A stretch of 33,427 bases of DNA from an uncultured Duganella sp. (lineage in GTDB: Bacteria; Pseudomonadota; Gammaproteobacteria; Burkholderiales; Burkholderiaceae), in the NCBI GenBank assembly GCA_946482635.1, contig CAMLSG010000030.1:1-33427 (forward strand), in the 5' to 3' direction. Position 1 is the first letter of the stretch. Every line of letters begins with the position of its first letter. The position numbers were made by a program, and so were the translations under genes. The notes beneath the pieces were generated by a model, which saw only the letters and a program-made list of their open reading frames with translations, was not told where the DNA came from and searched no databases. This document shows, in pieces, positions 6,856 through 19,574 of this stretch.

Positions 6856-7761
6856 ATGCTTGGCTCGATCATCCCGGTCTTCCTGCTGATCATGCTGGGA
6901 GTGGCGATCCGCCAGTCCCGCTGGATGCCGGACGATTTCTTTCCCTCGGTCGAGAAGTTCTCGTATTTCATCGCCTTCCCTGCCCTGCTGTTCACCGGTA
7001 TAGCGCGGCTCGACTTCCACGGCCGCATGGTGGAGGAACTGGCGCTGGCGACGCTGCTGCCGACCTTTATCGTGGTCGGCCTCGCCCTGCTGGTGCTGCT
7101 GTTCTGGCGCGGGTTGCCCGATCCAAGCCGCTCCTCCGTAGTGCAGGGCGCGATGCGGCCGAACAGCTACTTCGGCATTGCGGTCTCCGCCCTGTTCTTC
7201 CAGCCGCAAACGGCTGCGCTGGTGATGCTGGCTCTGGCCTTATGCCTGCCGGTGGTGAACGTCGTCTCGATCCTGGCCCTGTCGTGGTGGAGCGGCAGCA
7301 AGGCGGACCTGGGCAAAGTGGCGAAGACGCTGGCGACCAATCCCATCATCCTGGCGACACTGGCAGGGATGGTTTTCAGCCTTGGCGGGCTGGCCCTGCC
7401 GGCGCCGTTGATGAACACACTGGATATCCTCGGCAAGTCAGCGCTCGCGCTTGGCCTGATCAGCGTGGGGAGCGGCCTGGTGTTTTCCATGGAAGGCCTG
7501 CGGCCGGCGGCGCTGGCCTTTACCTCGGCACTCAAGCTGCTGGTGCTGCCCTTTGTGGCATCGCGTGTATGCCTGGCGTTCGGCGTGTCCGAACCTGTAA
7601 CGCTGGCGGCCTGCTTCTACTGCGCGCTGCCAACCGCCCCTAACGCGTACATCATGGCGCGGCAACTTGGCGGCGATGCGCGGCTGATGGCGTCCCTGAT
7701 TACGCTGCAAACGCTGCTGGCGGCAGCCACGATTCCGCTGAGCCGGATGCTCTCCGCTTAG
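6856..7761 (+). CDS. AEC-family (auxin efflux carrier-like) membrane transporter
   Basis: A 301-residue integral membrane protein with 8-10 predicted helices. The opening MLGSIIPVFLLIMLGVAIR, the FFPSVEKFSYFIAFPALLF segment and the C-terminal ALPTAPNAYIMARQLGGD are typical of the AEC family, whose bacterial members export or exchange organic anions such as malate or malonate. The substrate cannot be told from sequence. The start codon lies one base after the stop of the DUF2238 gene, pointing to translational coupling. It converges on udgX with a single base between the stop codons. Confidence 0.88.
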   Translation: MLGSIIPVFLLIMLGVAIRQSRWMPDDFFPSVEKFSYFIAFPALLFTGIARLDFHGRMVEELALATLLPTFIVVGLALLVLLFWRGLPDPSRSSVVQGAMRPNSYFGIAVSALFFQPQTAALVMLALALCLPVVNVVSILALSWWSGSKADLGKVAKTLATNPIILATLAGMVFSLGGLALPAPLMNTLDILGKSALALGLISVGSGLVFSMEGLRPAALAFTSALKLLVLPFVASRVCLAFGVSEPVTLAACFYCALPTAPNAYIMARQLGGDARLMASLITLQTLLAAATIPLSRMLSA

Positions 7762-7762
7762 G

Positions 7763-8353
7763 TTATAGCAGACGCTTTGCTTCGAGCAGTGCATCGATGA
7801 TGGCCTGGCGCGCGGCGGCACGGGCTTCACTGCTGGGGACGCGCAGCGCATAGGCGGGATGGTAGGTGGCGATGATCCAGCGGCCGCCCCGCTCTACCGG
7901 CTGGCCCATATAGTCTTTCAGCGCCACGCTGCCGCTTTGCAGGACAGACTTCAGCGCAGTAGCGCCAAGGGCGACGATGACGTCTGGCGCCACGCTTTCC
8001 AGTTCGGCTTCAAGCCAGTAGTGGCAAGCAGCGACTTCCTTCTGTGCCGGCGTCTTGTGCATACGGCGCTTGCCGCGTGGTTCCCATTTGAAGTGTTTGA
8101 CCGCGTTGGTGATGTAGACCTGGCGGCGGTCGATGCCGGCTGCCTCCAGCGCCTCATCCAGCAGGTCGCCTGCCGGGCCGACAAAGGGTTTGCCGGCCAG
8201 GTCTTCCTGGTCACCCGGCTGCTCGCCGACCAGCATCAGCTTTGCATGGCGTGCGCCCTGCCCGCCGACAGGCTGCGTGGCATTGCGCCATAAATCGCAG
8301 CGGCGGCACTCATCCAGCGTGGAGGGGTGTTGCTCATCCGGCTTGGCTTTCAT
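7763..8353 (-). CDS. udgX: UdgX-type uracil-DNA glycosylase (uracil cross-linking)
   Basis: A 196-residue DNA repair enzyme of the family 4-related UdgX group. UdgX proteins excise uracil and stay covalently joined to the abasic site through a histidine. The distinguishing features are present: motif A is GEQPGDQEDLAG (residues 43-54, with Q where family 4 has A), and the UdgX-specific insertion is KRRMHKTP (95-102), where H99 corresponds to H109 of the Mycobacterium smegmatis enzyme. Iron-sulfur ligands C16, C19 and C110 are visible. The end TYHPAYALR replaces motif HPS. The ATG at 8353 was chosen by alignment to the family; the frame is open up to 8461, but that extension would run into the palindromic element. 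A TACAAT box at minus 8364-8359 could be a -10 box. Confidence 0.9.
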   Translation of the reverse strand: MKAKPDEQHPSTLDECRRCDLWRNATQPVGGQGARHAKLMLVGEQPGDQEDLAGKPFVGPAGDLLDEALEAAGIDRRQVYITNAVKHFKWEPRGKRRMHKTPAQKEVAACHYWLEAELESVAPDVIVALGATALKSVLQSGSVALKDYMGQPVERGGRWIIATYHPAYALRVPSSEARAAARQAIIDALLEAKRLL

Positions 8354-8440
8354 CCGGCCATTGTACGGCGCGCCCGGCAAAGCGGCGCAAGCTTGGAAAT
8401 TCGGGGTCAGGTCTGTCATTTGGACACACCGGCATAACCT

Positions 8441-8454
8441 TTGATTTGCATCAA
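8441..8454. promoter_or_regulatory. Perfect FNR/Anr-type box, copy 1
   Basis: TTGATTTGCATCAA matches TTGAT-N4-ATCAA exactly. It lies inside the palindromic element, about 90 bases upstream of udgX. Function is inferred only from the consensus. Confidence 0.5.
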
Positions 8455-8480
8455 TACGCAAAACTGGTCGATTTTAGGTC

Positions 8481-8494
8481 TTGATCTCGATCAA
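8481..8494. promoter_or_regulatory. Perfect FNR/Anr-type box, copy 2
   Basis: TTGATCTCGATCAA matches TTGAT-N4-ATCAA exactly and starts exactly 40 bp after copy 1, so both face the same side of the helix. It lies inside the same palindromic element. Confidence 0.5.
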
Positions 8495-8544
8495 ATGATC
8501 GCGCTAACTGTCCAAATGACAGACCTGACCCCGACTTTGGCAGG

Positions 8545-13206
<4,662 letters not shown>

Positions 13207-13208
13207 TT

Positions 13209-13249
13209 AAAAAATGCCGGACAACGCCATTCAGGGCGAAGTCCGGCAT
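13209..13249 (-). terminator. Intrinsic terminator between the receptor gene and the GH2-GH43 gene
   Basis: On the minus strand ATGCCGGAC (13249-13241) pairs perfectly with GTCCGGCAT (13222-13214), with an inner CGCC/GGCG stem, followed by six T. It ends 14 bases before the GTG of the next gene, so it may lower expression of the hydrolase relative to the receptor. Confidence 0.75.
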
Positions 13250-13284
13250 CAAGGTGCTGGGATGGCACCGGAGAGAACAACTGG

Positions 13285-16230
13285 TCAGCCGCCGAACTTG
13301 TAGCTCAGGCCGACGCTGAAGGTGCGGCCGTTGTAGAAGTGCTGGTACTCGATCGGCACCTGGGTCGAACCTGGCTCGCCAAGGGCGCGGTTAGCTGCCT
13401 TGTTGAGGATGTTCGAGGCGTTGAAGCGCAGCGTCAGGCTTGGCGCAACCTGGTAGCTGATCGAACCATCCAGCAAGCCGTAGGACTTGATGTAACGAGC
13501 CCAGATCGGGAACGGGTCGACGTTGAACAGCACCGACGGCGAGCGCCAGGTATAGACCAGGCGGGCCGACAGCTTGTCGTCCTCGTACATGCCGGACACG
13601 CTGACGTTGTTCTTGGAAACGAACGGCTGCATGGTTTCGACGATCTTTGGCGCGGCGGCGCTGCCGAAGTTGACCGGGTTGGAGGTCTTGACGTAGCTGT
13701 AGGAACCGGACACGCCGAAGTTGTTCAGGAAGCCGTAGCTGGAATCGAAGAAGTACTGGCCCGCCACTTCGAAGCCGCGTGCATAGCCTTTCTCGGAGTT
13801 GACCTTCTTGGTCACCAGGTACTGGCCGTCCGAGCAGCCATTTGCGATGGCGCCGGAATAAGCCGGGGCGTTGCTCAGGGTTTCGCAGGAGTTGATCCCG
13901 TTCGGGAAGTCCTTGATCTCCTTGTCGAACAGGGCCAGCGAGGCGTAGTTGGTCTTGTTGAAGTAGTGCTCGAGCGAGATGTCGAAGCTGTCGGCCACCA
14001 GTGGCTTCAGTTGCGTATTGCCGATGCTGCCGGTACCGGTGGTGGTGTTGACGCTGATCACAGGATTCAGGTCGCCCAGCCCCGGACGGGTCATGCCGCG
14101 GCCTGCGCCGAGGCGCAACAGGGTGTCCTGCGCCAGGTCATAGGTCATGTTAAAGGTGGGCAGCACATTGTTGTAGGTGGAATTCTTCACGACATCCACC
14201 AGTTGGCCGGTGCGGGTATCGGTGGCGCGGGCCGTTGCCGTGGTGTTGGTGCGCACCAGGCGCACGCCGACGTTACCCTTGATGCGGTCGTTGAACGCGG
14301 TGAAGTCGCCAACCAGGTAAGCCGCCGAGTCGTGCTCGCCGAAGATGCTACGCGCACCCTGGTTTTCAACATACGAATCCTGCGGCAGGATGCCGGCGTT
14401 AGGGAACGCCGTGCGAACCTGGTCGCCCAGCAGGGCGTCCGGGGTGTAGACCAGGTAACCACCGCTGTAGCCGGCCTGGCCGTTCATGAAGTTGGTCGGC
14501 GCCTGCTCCAGGTTGCCGGCCCGGGTGCTGGCCGACAGCGCATTGGAACGAGTGGCGTTGACGTCCTTGCCGTCGGTGGTCAGGAACTTGCTGAAGCCGT
14601 AGTTCTGGAAGAAGTCGTGCTGGTAGGCGTGGCGCGCACCGAAGCGCAGCTTGTTGAACATGCCGTCCATGGCATAGGAGCCGGACAGTGCCAACGCAAA
14701 GCCATTATCCTTGTTGTGGTAGTTCTGGCCATTGCCGTAATCCTTGAACACGAAGTTCTGCGGATCGCTCAGGCTTGGGCCGGTGAACGTCAACTGGTGC
14801 GGCTCGCCGTCCGCCACGCGGTTGGTGGTCCATTGCAGGCCGGCCGCCGAGTCCAGGCGAATCGAGCGGTTGTCGCTCTTCTTGTCGGACTTGATGTAGT
14901 TGGCGTCAGCTTTCAGCGACAGGCGCGAAGTCGGGCTCCATTCGACGCCGATGGCGCCGATCATGGTTTCCCACGGCGTGTGCTCGTCGCCGCCGATGGT
15001 GGTCATGGTGGAATTGAGGAAGCTTCCGCTCAGCAGGCGCTTGTTGACGATGGTGTCGTTGCTGCCGCCGTTGCTGTTGCGGTTGGCAAGGTTCTCGTCG
15101 TAGTTGAACGGCGTGGTCTGCAGGTTCTGCACGTTGCCGCCGTCGTTCGAGTTCAGGCCGCGATAGTTCTGGTGGTACAGGAAGGAGTAGTAATTCGCTT
15201 CGGTGTAGAAACGCAGGGTGTTGCTGACGCGGTAGTCTGCCGCCAGGTTGAGGCCTTTGCGCTCGCGCATGATGGTTTCCTGGAACACGTTGGTGTTCAC
15301 CCATGGAGCGATCATCACGCTGTCTTGCTGGGCGGCCGTCAGGCCCGCCAGGTTCGGCGTCTGTGCGCCGGTGGTCGGCACGTTGGCCAGGAAACTGATG
15401 TCGTTGCGGCCGACGTAGGCCGACATCGGCTGGTTGGTCGCATTCGCGGTATTGGCAGCGGCCATGGTGGCGTATTCGGCACTGTCGGCGCGGATGGCGC
15501 GCTTCAGGTTCGGGCCGCGGCCGCCGGCCGGGTTGTTGTCGTTGCGCGTGGTGCTTTTCTGGTAGGTCGCTGCGGCCAGCACGCCAATGCGGCTGCCGCC
15601 GCCCAAGTCAAAGCGGTTGGCGATCAGGCCGAAGAGCTCCGGATCTGCTTTCTTGGCCAGCGAATTTTCGCGGTAGTTCACGCCCAGCGATACGGTCAGG
15701 TTCTTGAAGTCGCTCGGGTTGCGGGTACGCACGTTCACCAGGCCGCCAATGCCGCCTTCGATGTGTTCCGCCGACGGATTCTTGTAGACGTCGATGCCGG
15801 CCACCATCGCAGGGACCGCAGCTTCGACGTTGTATTCGCGGCTGCCGGCGCTGAAGTAGGAGCGGCCGTTGGTCTGGAACGCGGTGTAGCCCAGGCCGCG
15901 GATGGTCACGCCGGAGCCGAAGCCGCCGAACGGCGCAGAAGCTTCACCGCCAAAGCGGTAAGCCTGCACGCCGGGGATGCGGGTCAGCGTTTCGCCCACG
16001 TTCGGGTCGGGCAGCTTGCCGATATCGTCGGCGGTGATCGAGTCGACCACTTCCATCGTATCGCGCTTGATTGCCACGGAACTGCGGGCGCTGGCACGGA
16101 TGCCGGTCACCACCACAGTGTTCTCATCGGACGCCTTTTCCTGCGCCATGGCTTGTGGCGCGAAGGCTTGCATCACTGCCAGCGCAACGCCGGACAGCTT
16201 GAGGGACATCTTGATCTGCTGCTGATTCAT
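13285..16230 (-). CDS. TonB-dependent outer-membrane receptor (oligosaccharide uptake)
   Basis: A 981-residue outer-membrane transporter. A signal peptide ends near residue 29 (QAMAQ). A TonB-box-like NTVVVTG follows at about 38-44, then a plug domain (ADDIGKLPDPNVGETLTRIPGV; VTIRGLG; GGIGGLVNVRTRNP) and a long beta-barrel with the terminal strand RTFSVGLSYKF. It belongs to the carbohydrate-type receptors of Xanthomonas/Caulobacter style, without the extra N-terminal SusC carboxypeptidase-like or signalling domain, and there is no SusD partner. The ATG at 16230 is preceded by GGAGGAGATGGAGA. It lies between two glycan hydrolase genes on the same strand, so it probably imports their oligosaccharide products into the periplasm. 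The exact ligand is unknown. Confidence 0.95.
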   Translation of the reverse strand: MNQQQIKMSLKLSGVALAVMQAFAPQAMAQEKASDENTVVVTGIRASARSSVAIKRDTMEVVDSITADDIGKLPDPNVGETLTRIPGVQAYRFGGEASAPFGGFGSGVTIRGLGYTAFQTNGRSYFSAGSREYNVEAAVPAMVAGIDVYKNPSAEHIEGGIGGLVNVRTRNPSDFKNLTVSLGVNYRENSLAKKADPELFGLIANRFDLGGGSRIGVLAAATYQKSTTRNDNNPAGGRGPNLKRAIRADSAEYATMAAANTANATNQPMSAYVGRNDISFLANVPTTGAQTPNLAGLTAAQQDSVMIAPWVNTNVFQETIMRERKGLNLAADYRVSNTLRFYTEANYYSFLYHQNYRGLNSNDGGNVQNLQTTPFNYDENLANRNSNGGSNDTIVNKRLLSGSFLNSTMTTIGGDEHTPWETMIGAIGVEWSPTSRLSLKADANYIKSDKKSDNRSIRLDSAAGLQWTTNRVADGEPHQLTFTGPSLSDPQNFVFKDYGNGQNYHNKDNGFALALSGSYAMDGMFNKLRFGARHAYQHDFFQNYGFSKFLTTDGKDVNATRSNALSASTRAGNLEQAPTNFMNGQAGYSGGYLVYTPDALLGDQVRTAFPNAGILPQDSYVENQGARSIFGEHDSAAYLVGDFTAFNDRIKGNVGVRLVRTNTTATARATDTRTGQLVDVVKNSTYNNVLPTFNMTYDLAQDTLLRLGAGRGMTRPGLGDLNPVISVNTTTGTGSIGNTQLKPLVADSFDISLEHYFNKTNYASLALFDKEIKDFPNGINSCETLSNAPAYSGAIANGCSDGQYLVTKKVNSEKGYARGFEVAGQYFFDSSYGFLNNFGVSGSYSYVKTSNPVNFGSAAAPKIVETMQPFVSKNNVSVSGMYEDDKLSARLVYTWRSPSVLFNVDPFPIWARYIKSYGLLDGSISYQVAPSLTLRFNASNILNKAANRALGEPGSTQVPIEYQHFYNGRTFSVGLSYKFGG

Positions 16231-16280
16231 TCTCCATCTCCTCCAGGTATATATTTTTGTAATACTGATTTCGAAGACTG

Positions 16281-17738
16281 TCAGCGGAAGGTCACTCCGC
16301 TGGCGTGTGGGCCAATATCCAGCAAGTTGGGAGCGGCGCCGGTAAGACGCTTGCCGGCTACCGTCACGTTGTCGATGACGATGTTGCGCACCTGGCGGCC
16401 GGGATCGTAGCCGTAGATGACGGACGCGCTGGGCGAGCCCTTGCCGGTGTAACTGATATTGCGAAGCGTGACGTTTTCTATGCCACGCCCGGGACTGGTG
16501 TTGTACTTGGGTGTATAGGCAATGTGCAGGTTGAACAGCTTGCCTTCTTCGATGCGGTCGACGCGGATGTCCTCGAACACCACGTCGCGCACCAGGTTGT
16601 CGTCGCCGGCCATGATGCCGATAGCGCCTTCGTACTCGGGTTCATCCTCGTCGTGCTCGAGGATGTCGATATTGCTGAAGCGGATGCGTTCCAGCACTTC
16701 CGCTTCCGGGTGGGCCGGGGTCGGCGTGTTGCCGTGGATGCCGATCATCACGGCGTGCGCCACGTCGGCCCACAGCGTGGAATCGGTCACCGTCACGTCG
16801 CGTGTATTGCCCCAGATGTCCCAGCGGTGGTTGTACAGCGTGATGCAGTCATCCGAAGTGCGAATGAAGCTGTCGGAGATGCGCACCCGTTCGCAGGCGA
16901 AGTGTCCCAGGCCATCGGACCATTGGCCGGCGCCGATGCTGCGGATGCTTTTTTCCTCAACGTCCTGCGAGGTGATGCAGCGCATGGTGCCGTGCGGCTG
17001 GTTAATGAAGATCGGGCCGTCGATGCTGACGTTCTTCGAGTTGCGGATGGCGACCATGTCGACGCCGTCGAACACGCCGTCGCTGATCACTTTCACGTTT
17101 TCCACGCCATCGATGATCAGGGGACTTTTCAGGAAAGCGGAGCCGTCGATATAGACCGTGCTGTTGGAACGCAGGCGAAACTCGCCGCTGTGGATACCTG
17201 GTCCGAAAACCACCACCGGCTGGGTGAAGTCGGGCGTCTTGCCCTGCGTGATACTGTAGCTGTCCAGGGCCGCCTGCTGCGCCGGCATGTCCTTGCGGAT
17301 GGCATGGGTGAAGACGTGCAGGTTGTGCAGGCGGTCGTCGTCGAATTCCACGCTGAGGTTTTCCGGCCGCTGCATGGTGAAGTAGGCAATGCCGTCGCGC
17401 ACCACAGGCTTGATGCCGCGCCCTGCGGGCCGCACGGCCACTTTGGCAAAGTTGCCGTTGTTCTTCTGCACCGCCACTTCCACCGCGCCGTCGAAATTGA
17501 AGTAGACCATGGAGGCGTCCTGCTGCTTGTCCAGGTCCACTTTGGCGCGGTATTCATACAGGTCCTGCCACACGCCGCCCGGGGTGCGCACGCGCACCGT
17601 GAAATCGTCGTTATGGTGCGAGTAGCGCAGCGGCTGCGGGAAAGGGAACACCTGCAGGCGGTCGGCAGCCAGGGCGGCGGCCGGCAACAACAGGGCAAGG
17701 CTGGCGCAGGCAAGGCGCCGGGTCAGGTACGTCAACAC
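16281..17738 (-). CDS. Secreted beta-helix glycoside hydrolase, clan GH-N (GH28- or GH49-like)
   Basis: A 485-residue protein with a signal peptide ending at about residue 25 (AAALAAD). Residues about 28-165 look like a beta-sandwich domain, and residues about 170-485 are a right-handed beta-helix with repeated xxVxIxDS turns. Candidate catalytic acids are D275 (QWSDGLGHF) and D296-D297 (RTSDDCITLY), spaced as in clan GH-N, which groups polygalacturonases (GH28) with dextranases (GH49). The N-terminal sandwich is more like GH49. The GHG and RIK motifs of true polygalacturonases are not clear; IGIHGN at 332-337 is the nearest. The substrate is therefore open. The start is GTG at 17738 behind GGAGGAG. 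It is the first gene of the leftward set, controlled from the divergent region. Confidence 0.75.
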   Translation of the reverse strand: MLTYLTRRLACASLALLLPAAALAADRLQVFPFPQPLRYSHHNDDFTVRVRTPGGVWQDLYEYRAKVDLDKQQDASMVYFNFDGAVEVAVQKNNGNFAKVAVRPAGRGIKPVVRDGIAYFTMQRPENLSVEFDDDRLHNLHVFTHAIRKDMPAQQAALDSYSITQGKTPDFTQPVVVFGPGIHSGEFRLRSNSTVYIDGSAFLKSPLIIDGVENVKVISDGVFDGVDMVAIRNSKNVSIDGPIFINQPHGTMRCITSQDVEEKSIRSIGAGQWSDGLGHFACERVRISDSFIRTSDDCITLYNHRWDIWGNTRDVTVTDSTLWADVAHAVMIGIHGNTPTPAHPEAEVLERIRFSNIDILEHDEDEPEYEGAIGIMAGDDNLVRDVVFEDIRVDRIEEGKLFNLHIAYTPKYNTSPGRGIENVTLRNISYTGKGSPSASVIYGYDPGRQVRNIVIDNVTVAGKRLTGAAPNLLDIGPHASGVTFR

Positions 17739-17751
17739 TTGGTCTCCTCCG

Positions 17752-17764
17752 ATGACTTAGTCAT
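17752..17764. other. 13-bp palindrome in the leader of the beta-helix hydrolase gene
   Basis: ATGACTTAGTCAT is a perfect palindrome around a central T, six bases upstream of the ribosome binding site of the leftward hydrolase gene. It may be a second regulator site. No known regulator is assigned. Confidence 0.3.
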
Positions 17765-17776
17765 TCTAAGTTTAGT

Positions 17777-17788
17777 GTTATCGATAAC
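17777..17788. promoter_or_regulatory. LacI-family operator, leftward side
   Basis: GTTATCGATAAC is a perfect 12-bp palindrome with a central CG, the pattern of LacI-family operators (close to the GntR-type TGTTACCGATAACA). It lies 39 bases upstream of the beta-helix hydrolase start. It has the same core as the site at 17927-17940. The most likely regulator is the LacI-type protein encoded at 26249-27316. Confidence 0.7.
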
Positions 17789-17920
17789 GCGCTTTGACGA
17801 ATGCAATGGCGGGGTTTTTGGCGCGTTTTTTACATGCTACTGAAAGAAGTAGGCCTGGAACAATAAAAAAACGCATCAAAGCTATATGAATCTGGCATAA
17901 ATCCGCCGCGCCGGAGCGCA

Positions 17921-17926
17921 TATACT
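17921..17926 (+). promoter_or_regulatory. Probable -10 box of the kduI operon
   Basis: TATACT (five of six matches to the consensus) lies directly against the operator at 17927-17940. Start of transcription would fall inside the operator, so a bound repressor would block it. No good -35 is seen at 16-18 bp, which may mean an activator is needed. Confidence 0.45.
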
Positions 17927-17940
17927 TGTTATCGATAACA
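17927..17940. promoter_or_regulatory. LacI-family operator, rightward side
   Basis: TGTTATCGATAACA is a perfect 14-bp palindrome located 16 bases before the kduI start and just after a -10 box. Together with the site at 17777-17788 (150 bp apart) it could allow repression of both directions, possibly by looping. Confidence 0.75.
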
Positions 17941-17956
17941 GAAATGGAGGCGGTTA

Positions 17957-18805
17957 ATGTTCGAAAAGTGCTACCACGCGACCCACCCTGACATGATGGC
18001 CGGCGCCAGCAACGAGCAGTTGCGCGAGCGCTACCTGGTCGACGGCTTGTTCCAGCCAGGCCAGCTCCGGCTCAATTACTGCCATCACGAGCGCTTCGTG
18101 ATCGGCGGGGCGGCGCCGGTGCACAGCGAACTGGCGCTGCCGCGCCAGACCGAACCTGCCGCCGCCGCCGGCCAGCCTTTCCTGGTGCGGCGCGAACTGG
18201 GCATCATCAACGTGGCAGACGGCGCCGGCCGCGTCACGGTCGACGGCCAGGCCATTTCGCTGGCGCCGCGCGACGGCCTGTATGTGCCGATGGGCGCTGG
18301 CGACGTCAGCTTCGCTTCCGACGATCCGGCCAACCCGGCCCGCTTCTACCTGGTCTCGACGCCGGCCCACCAGCGCTTCGAACTCACCAAGATCACCCAC
18401 GCCCAGGCGGTGCCGCTGGAACGCGGCAGCCCCGAAACGTCGAATGCGCGCACCATTTACCAGTATGTGGTGCCCGGCGTCTGCCAGTCGGCCCAGCTGC
18501 TGCTTGGCCTGACGGTGCTGCGGACCGGCAGCGTGTGGAACACCATGCCGCCCCACCTGCACGAGCGCCGCTCCGAGGTGTACTTCTATTTCGGCCTGCC
18601 GCCGTCCGAACGCGTGTTTCACTTCATGGGCGAACCGGACAGCGCGCGCCACATCGTGGTGGCCAACGAGGAAGCGGTGGTGTCGCCGCCATGGTCGATC
18701 CATATGGGTTCCGGTACCTCGAACTATGCCTTCATCTGGGCCATGGGCGGCGAGAACCTCGACTACACCGACATGCAGGCAGTCGATATCTGCCAATTGA
18801 AATAA
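17957..18805 (+). CDS. kduI: 5-dehydro-4-deoxy-D-glucuronate isomerase KduI
   Basis: Cytoplasmic isomerase of 282 residues that converts 5-keto-4-deoxyuronate, the form taken by unsaturated uronic acids after release, into 2,5-diketo-3-deoxygluconate. It is full length and cupin-like. The metal ligands of the family are in place: H200 and H202 ([10 protein letters not shown]), E207 and H249, each four residues after the E. coli numbering (196, 198, 203, 245). The ATG at 17957 has GGAGG six bases upstream. It is the first gene of the eight-gene rightward operon and hands its product to KduD, encoded ten bases downstream. Confidence 0.96.
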   Translation: MFEKCYHATHPDMMAGASNEQLRERYLVDGLFQPGQLRLNYCHHERFVIGGAAPVHSELALPRQTEPAAAAGQPFLVRRELGIINVADGAGRVTVDGQAISLAPRDGLYVPMGAGDVSFASDDPANPARFYLVSTPAHQRFELTKITHAQAVPLERGSPETSNARTIYQYVVPGVCQSAQLLLGLTVLRTGSVWNTMPPHLHERRSEVYFYFGLPPSERVFHFMGEPDSARHIVVANEEAVVSPPWSIHMGSGTSNYAFIWAMGGENLDYTDMQAVDICQLK

Positions 18806-18815
18806 AGGACGCGCC

Positions 18816-19574
18816 ATGCCTTACCTGTTCAACCTGAGCGGCCAGGTGGCGCTGGTAACCGGCGCCAACACGGGCCTGGGCCAGGCAATTGCCGTGGCGC
18901 TGGCGACCGCCGGCGCCGACATCGTGGCTGCCGGTCGCAGCGCCGCCGACGATACCGCGGCGCGCGTGGCGGCAACCGGCCGCCGCTTCCTGTTCCTGCA
19001 GGCCGACTTTGCCGCGGATGGCGCCGCCATGCGGCAGGTGGCCGACGCGGCCCATGCCTGGCAGGGCCGGCTCGACATCCTGGTCAACAATGCCGGCACC
19101 ATCCACCGTGCCGACAGCCTGGATGTAAGCGAAGAGGACTGGGACCGCGTGGTCGATACCAACCTCAAGGCGCCCTTCTTCCTGTCGCAGGCAGCGGCGC
19201 GCCATATGGCCGGCCAAGGCTCCGGCAAGATCATCAACATCGCCTCCATGCTGTCCTTCCAGGGCGGCTTGCGGGTGCCCGCCTACGCCGCCAGCAAGAG
19301 CGCCATCGCCGGCCTGACGCGCGCCCTGGCCAACGAATGGGCGGCGTGCGGCATCAACGTCAATGCGCTGGCGCCGGGCTACTTCGAGACCAATAACACC
19401 GCGCAGCTACGCGACGACCCGCAGCGCGCGCCGGCGATCCTGGCGCGCATCCCGGCCGGCCGCTGGGGCCAGCCGGGCGACCTGGCCGGCGCCGCCGTAT
19501 TCCTGGCCAGCCGCGCCAGCGACTACGTGCACGGCATCGTATTGCCGGTCGATGGCGGATGGCTGGCGCGATGA
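18816..19574 (+). CDS. kduD: 2-dehydro-3-deoxy-D-gluconate 5-dehydrogenase KduD
   Basis: A 252-residue short-chain dehydrogenase that reduces 2,5-diketo-3-deoxygluconate to 2-keto-3-deoxygluconate (KDG) with NAD(P)H. The dinucleotide motif TGANTGLG is at 15-22, NNAG at 91-94, and the catalytic set is S144, Y157 and K161 (YAASK). Length and context next to kduI identify it as KduD over other SDR enzymes. AAAGGACGCGCC provides the ribosome binding site. The stop overlaps the kdgK start as ATGA. Confidence 0.95.
   Translation: MPYLFNLSGQVALVTGANTGLGQAIAVALATAGADIVAAGRSAADDTAARVAATGRRFLFLQADFAADGAAMRQVADAAHAWQGRLDILVNNAGTIHRADSLDVSEEDWDRVVDTNLKAPFFLSQAAARHMAGQGSGKIINIASMLSFQGGLRVPAYAASKSAIAGLTRALANEWAACGINVNALAPGYFETNNTAQLRDDPQRAPAILARIPAGRWGQPGDLAGAAVFLASRASDYVHGIVLPVDGGWLAR

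Larger units (their letters stand above)
8401..8534. repeat. 134-bp palindromic element with perfect 26-bp inverted ends (MITE- or REP-like)
   Basis: Bases 8401-8426 (TCGGGGTCAGGTCTGTCATT and onwards) are the exact reverse complement of 8509-8534. The 82-bp centre has no open frame and contains two FNR-type boxes. The element sits between the stop of the GH2-GH43 gene (10 bp away) and the udgX start (47 bp away). No target duplication is evident. The ends resemble GGGGTCAGGTCTGTCA-type palindromes that I associate with REP-like elements; copy number in this genome is unknown. As RNA it would fold into a long hairpin and may also end transcription of the upstream gene. Confidence 0.8.

Noticed and set aside
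8354..8461. N-terminal extension of udgX up to 8461
   Set aside because: It would be translated through the inverted repeat, and known UdgX proteins begin near the ATG at 8353.
8441..8494. FNR boxes as direct control sites of the nitrate genes
   Set aside because: They are more than 2 kb from the nas/nir block, behind two rightward genes, and enclosed in a repeat element; only udgX reads away from them at short distance.
16231..16280. Separate promoter for the TonB-dependent receptor
   Set aside because: The gap is AT-rich with TATATA, but no -35 at proper spacing was found; co-transcription from the upstream hydrolase gene is simpler.
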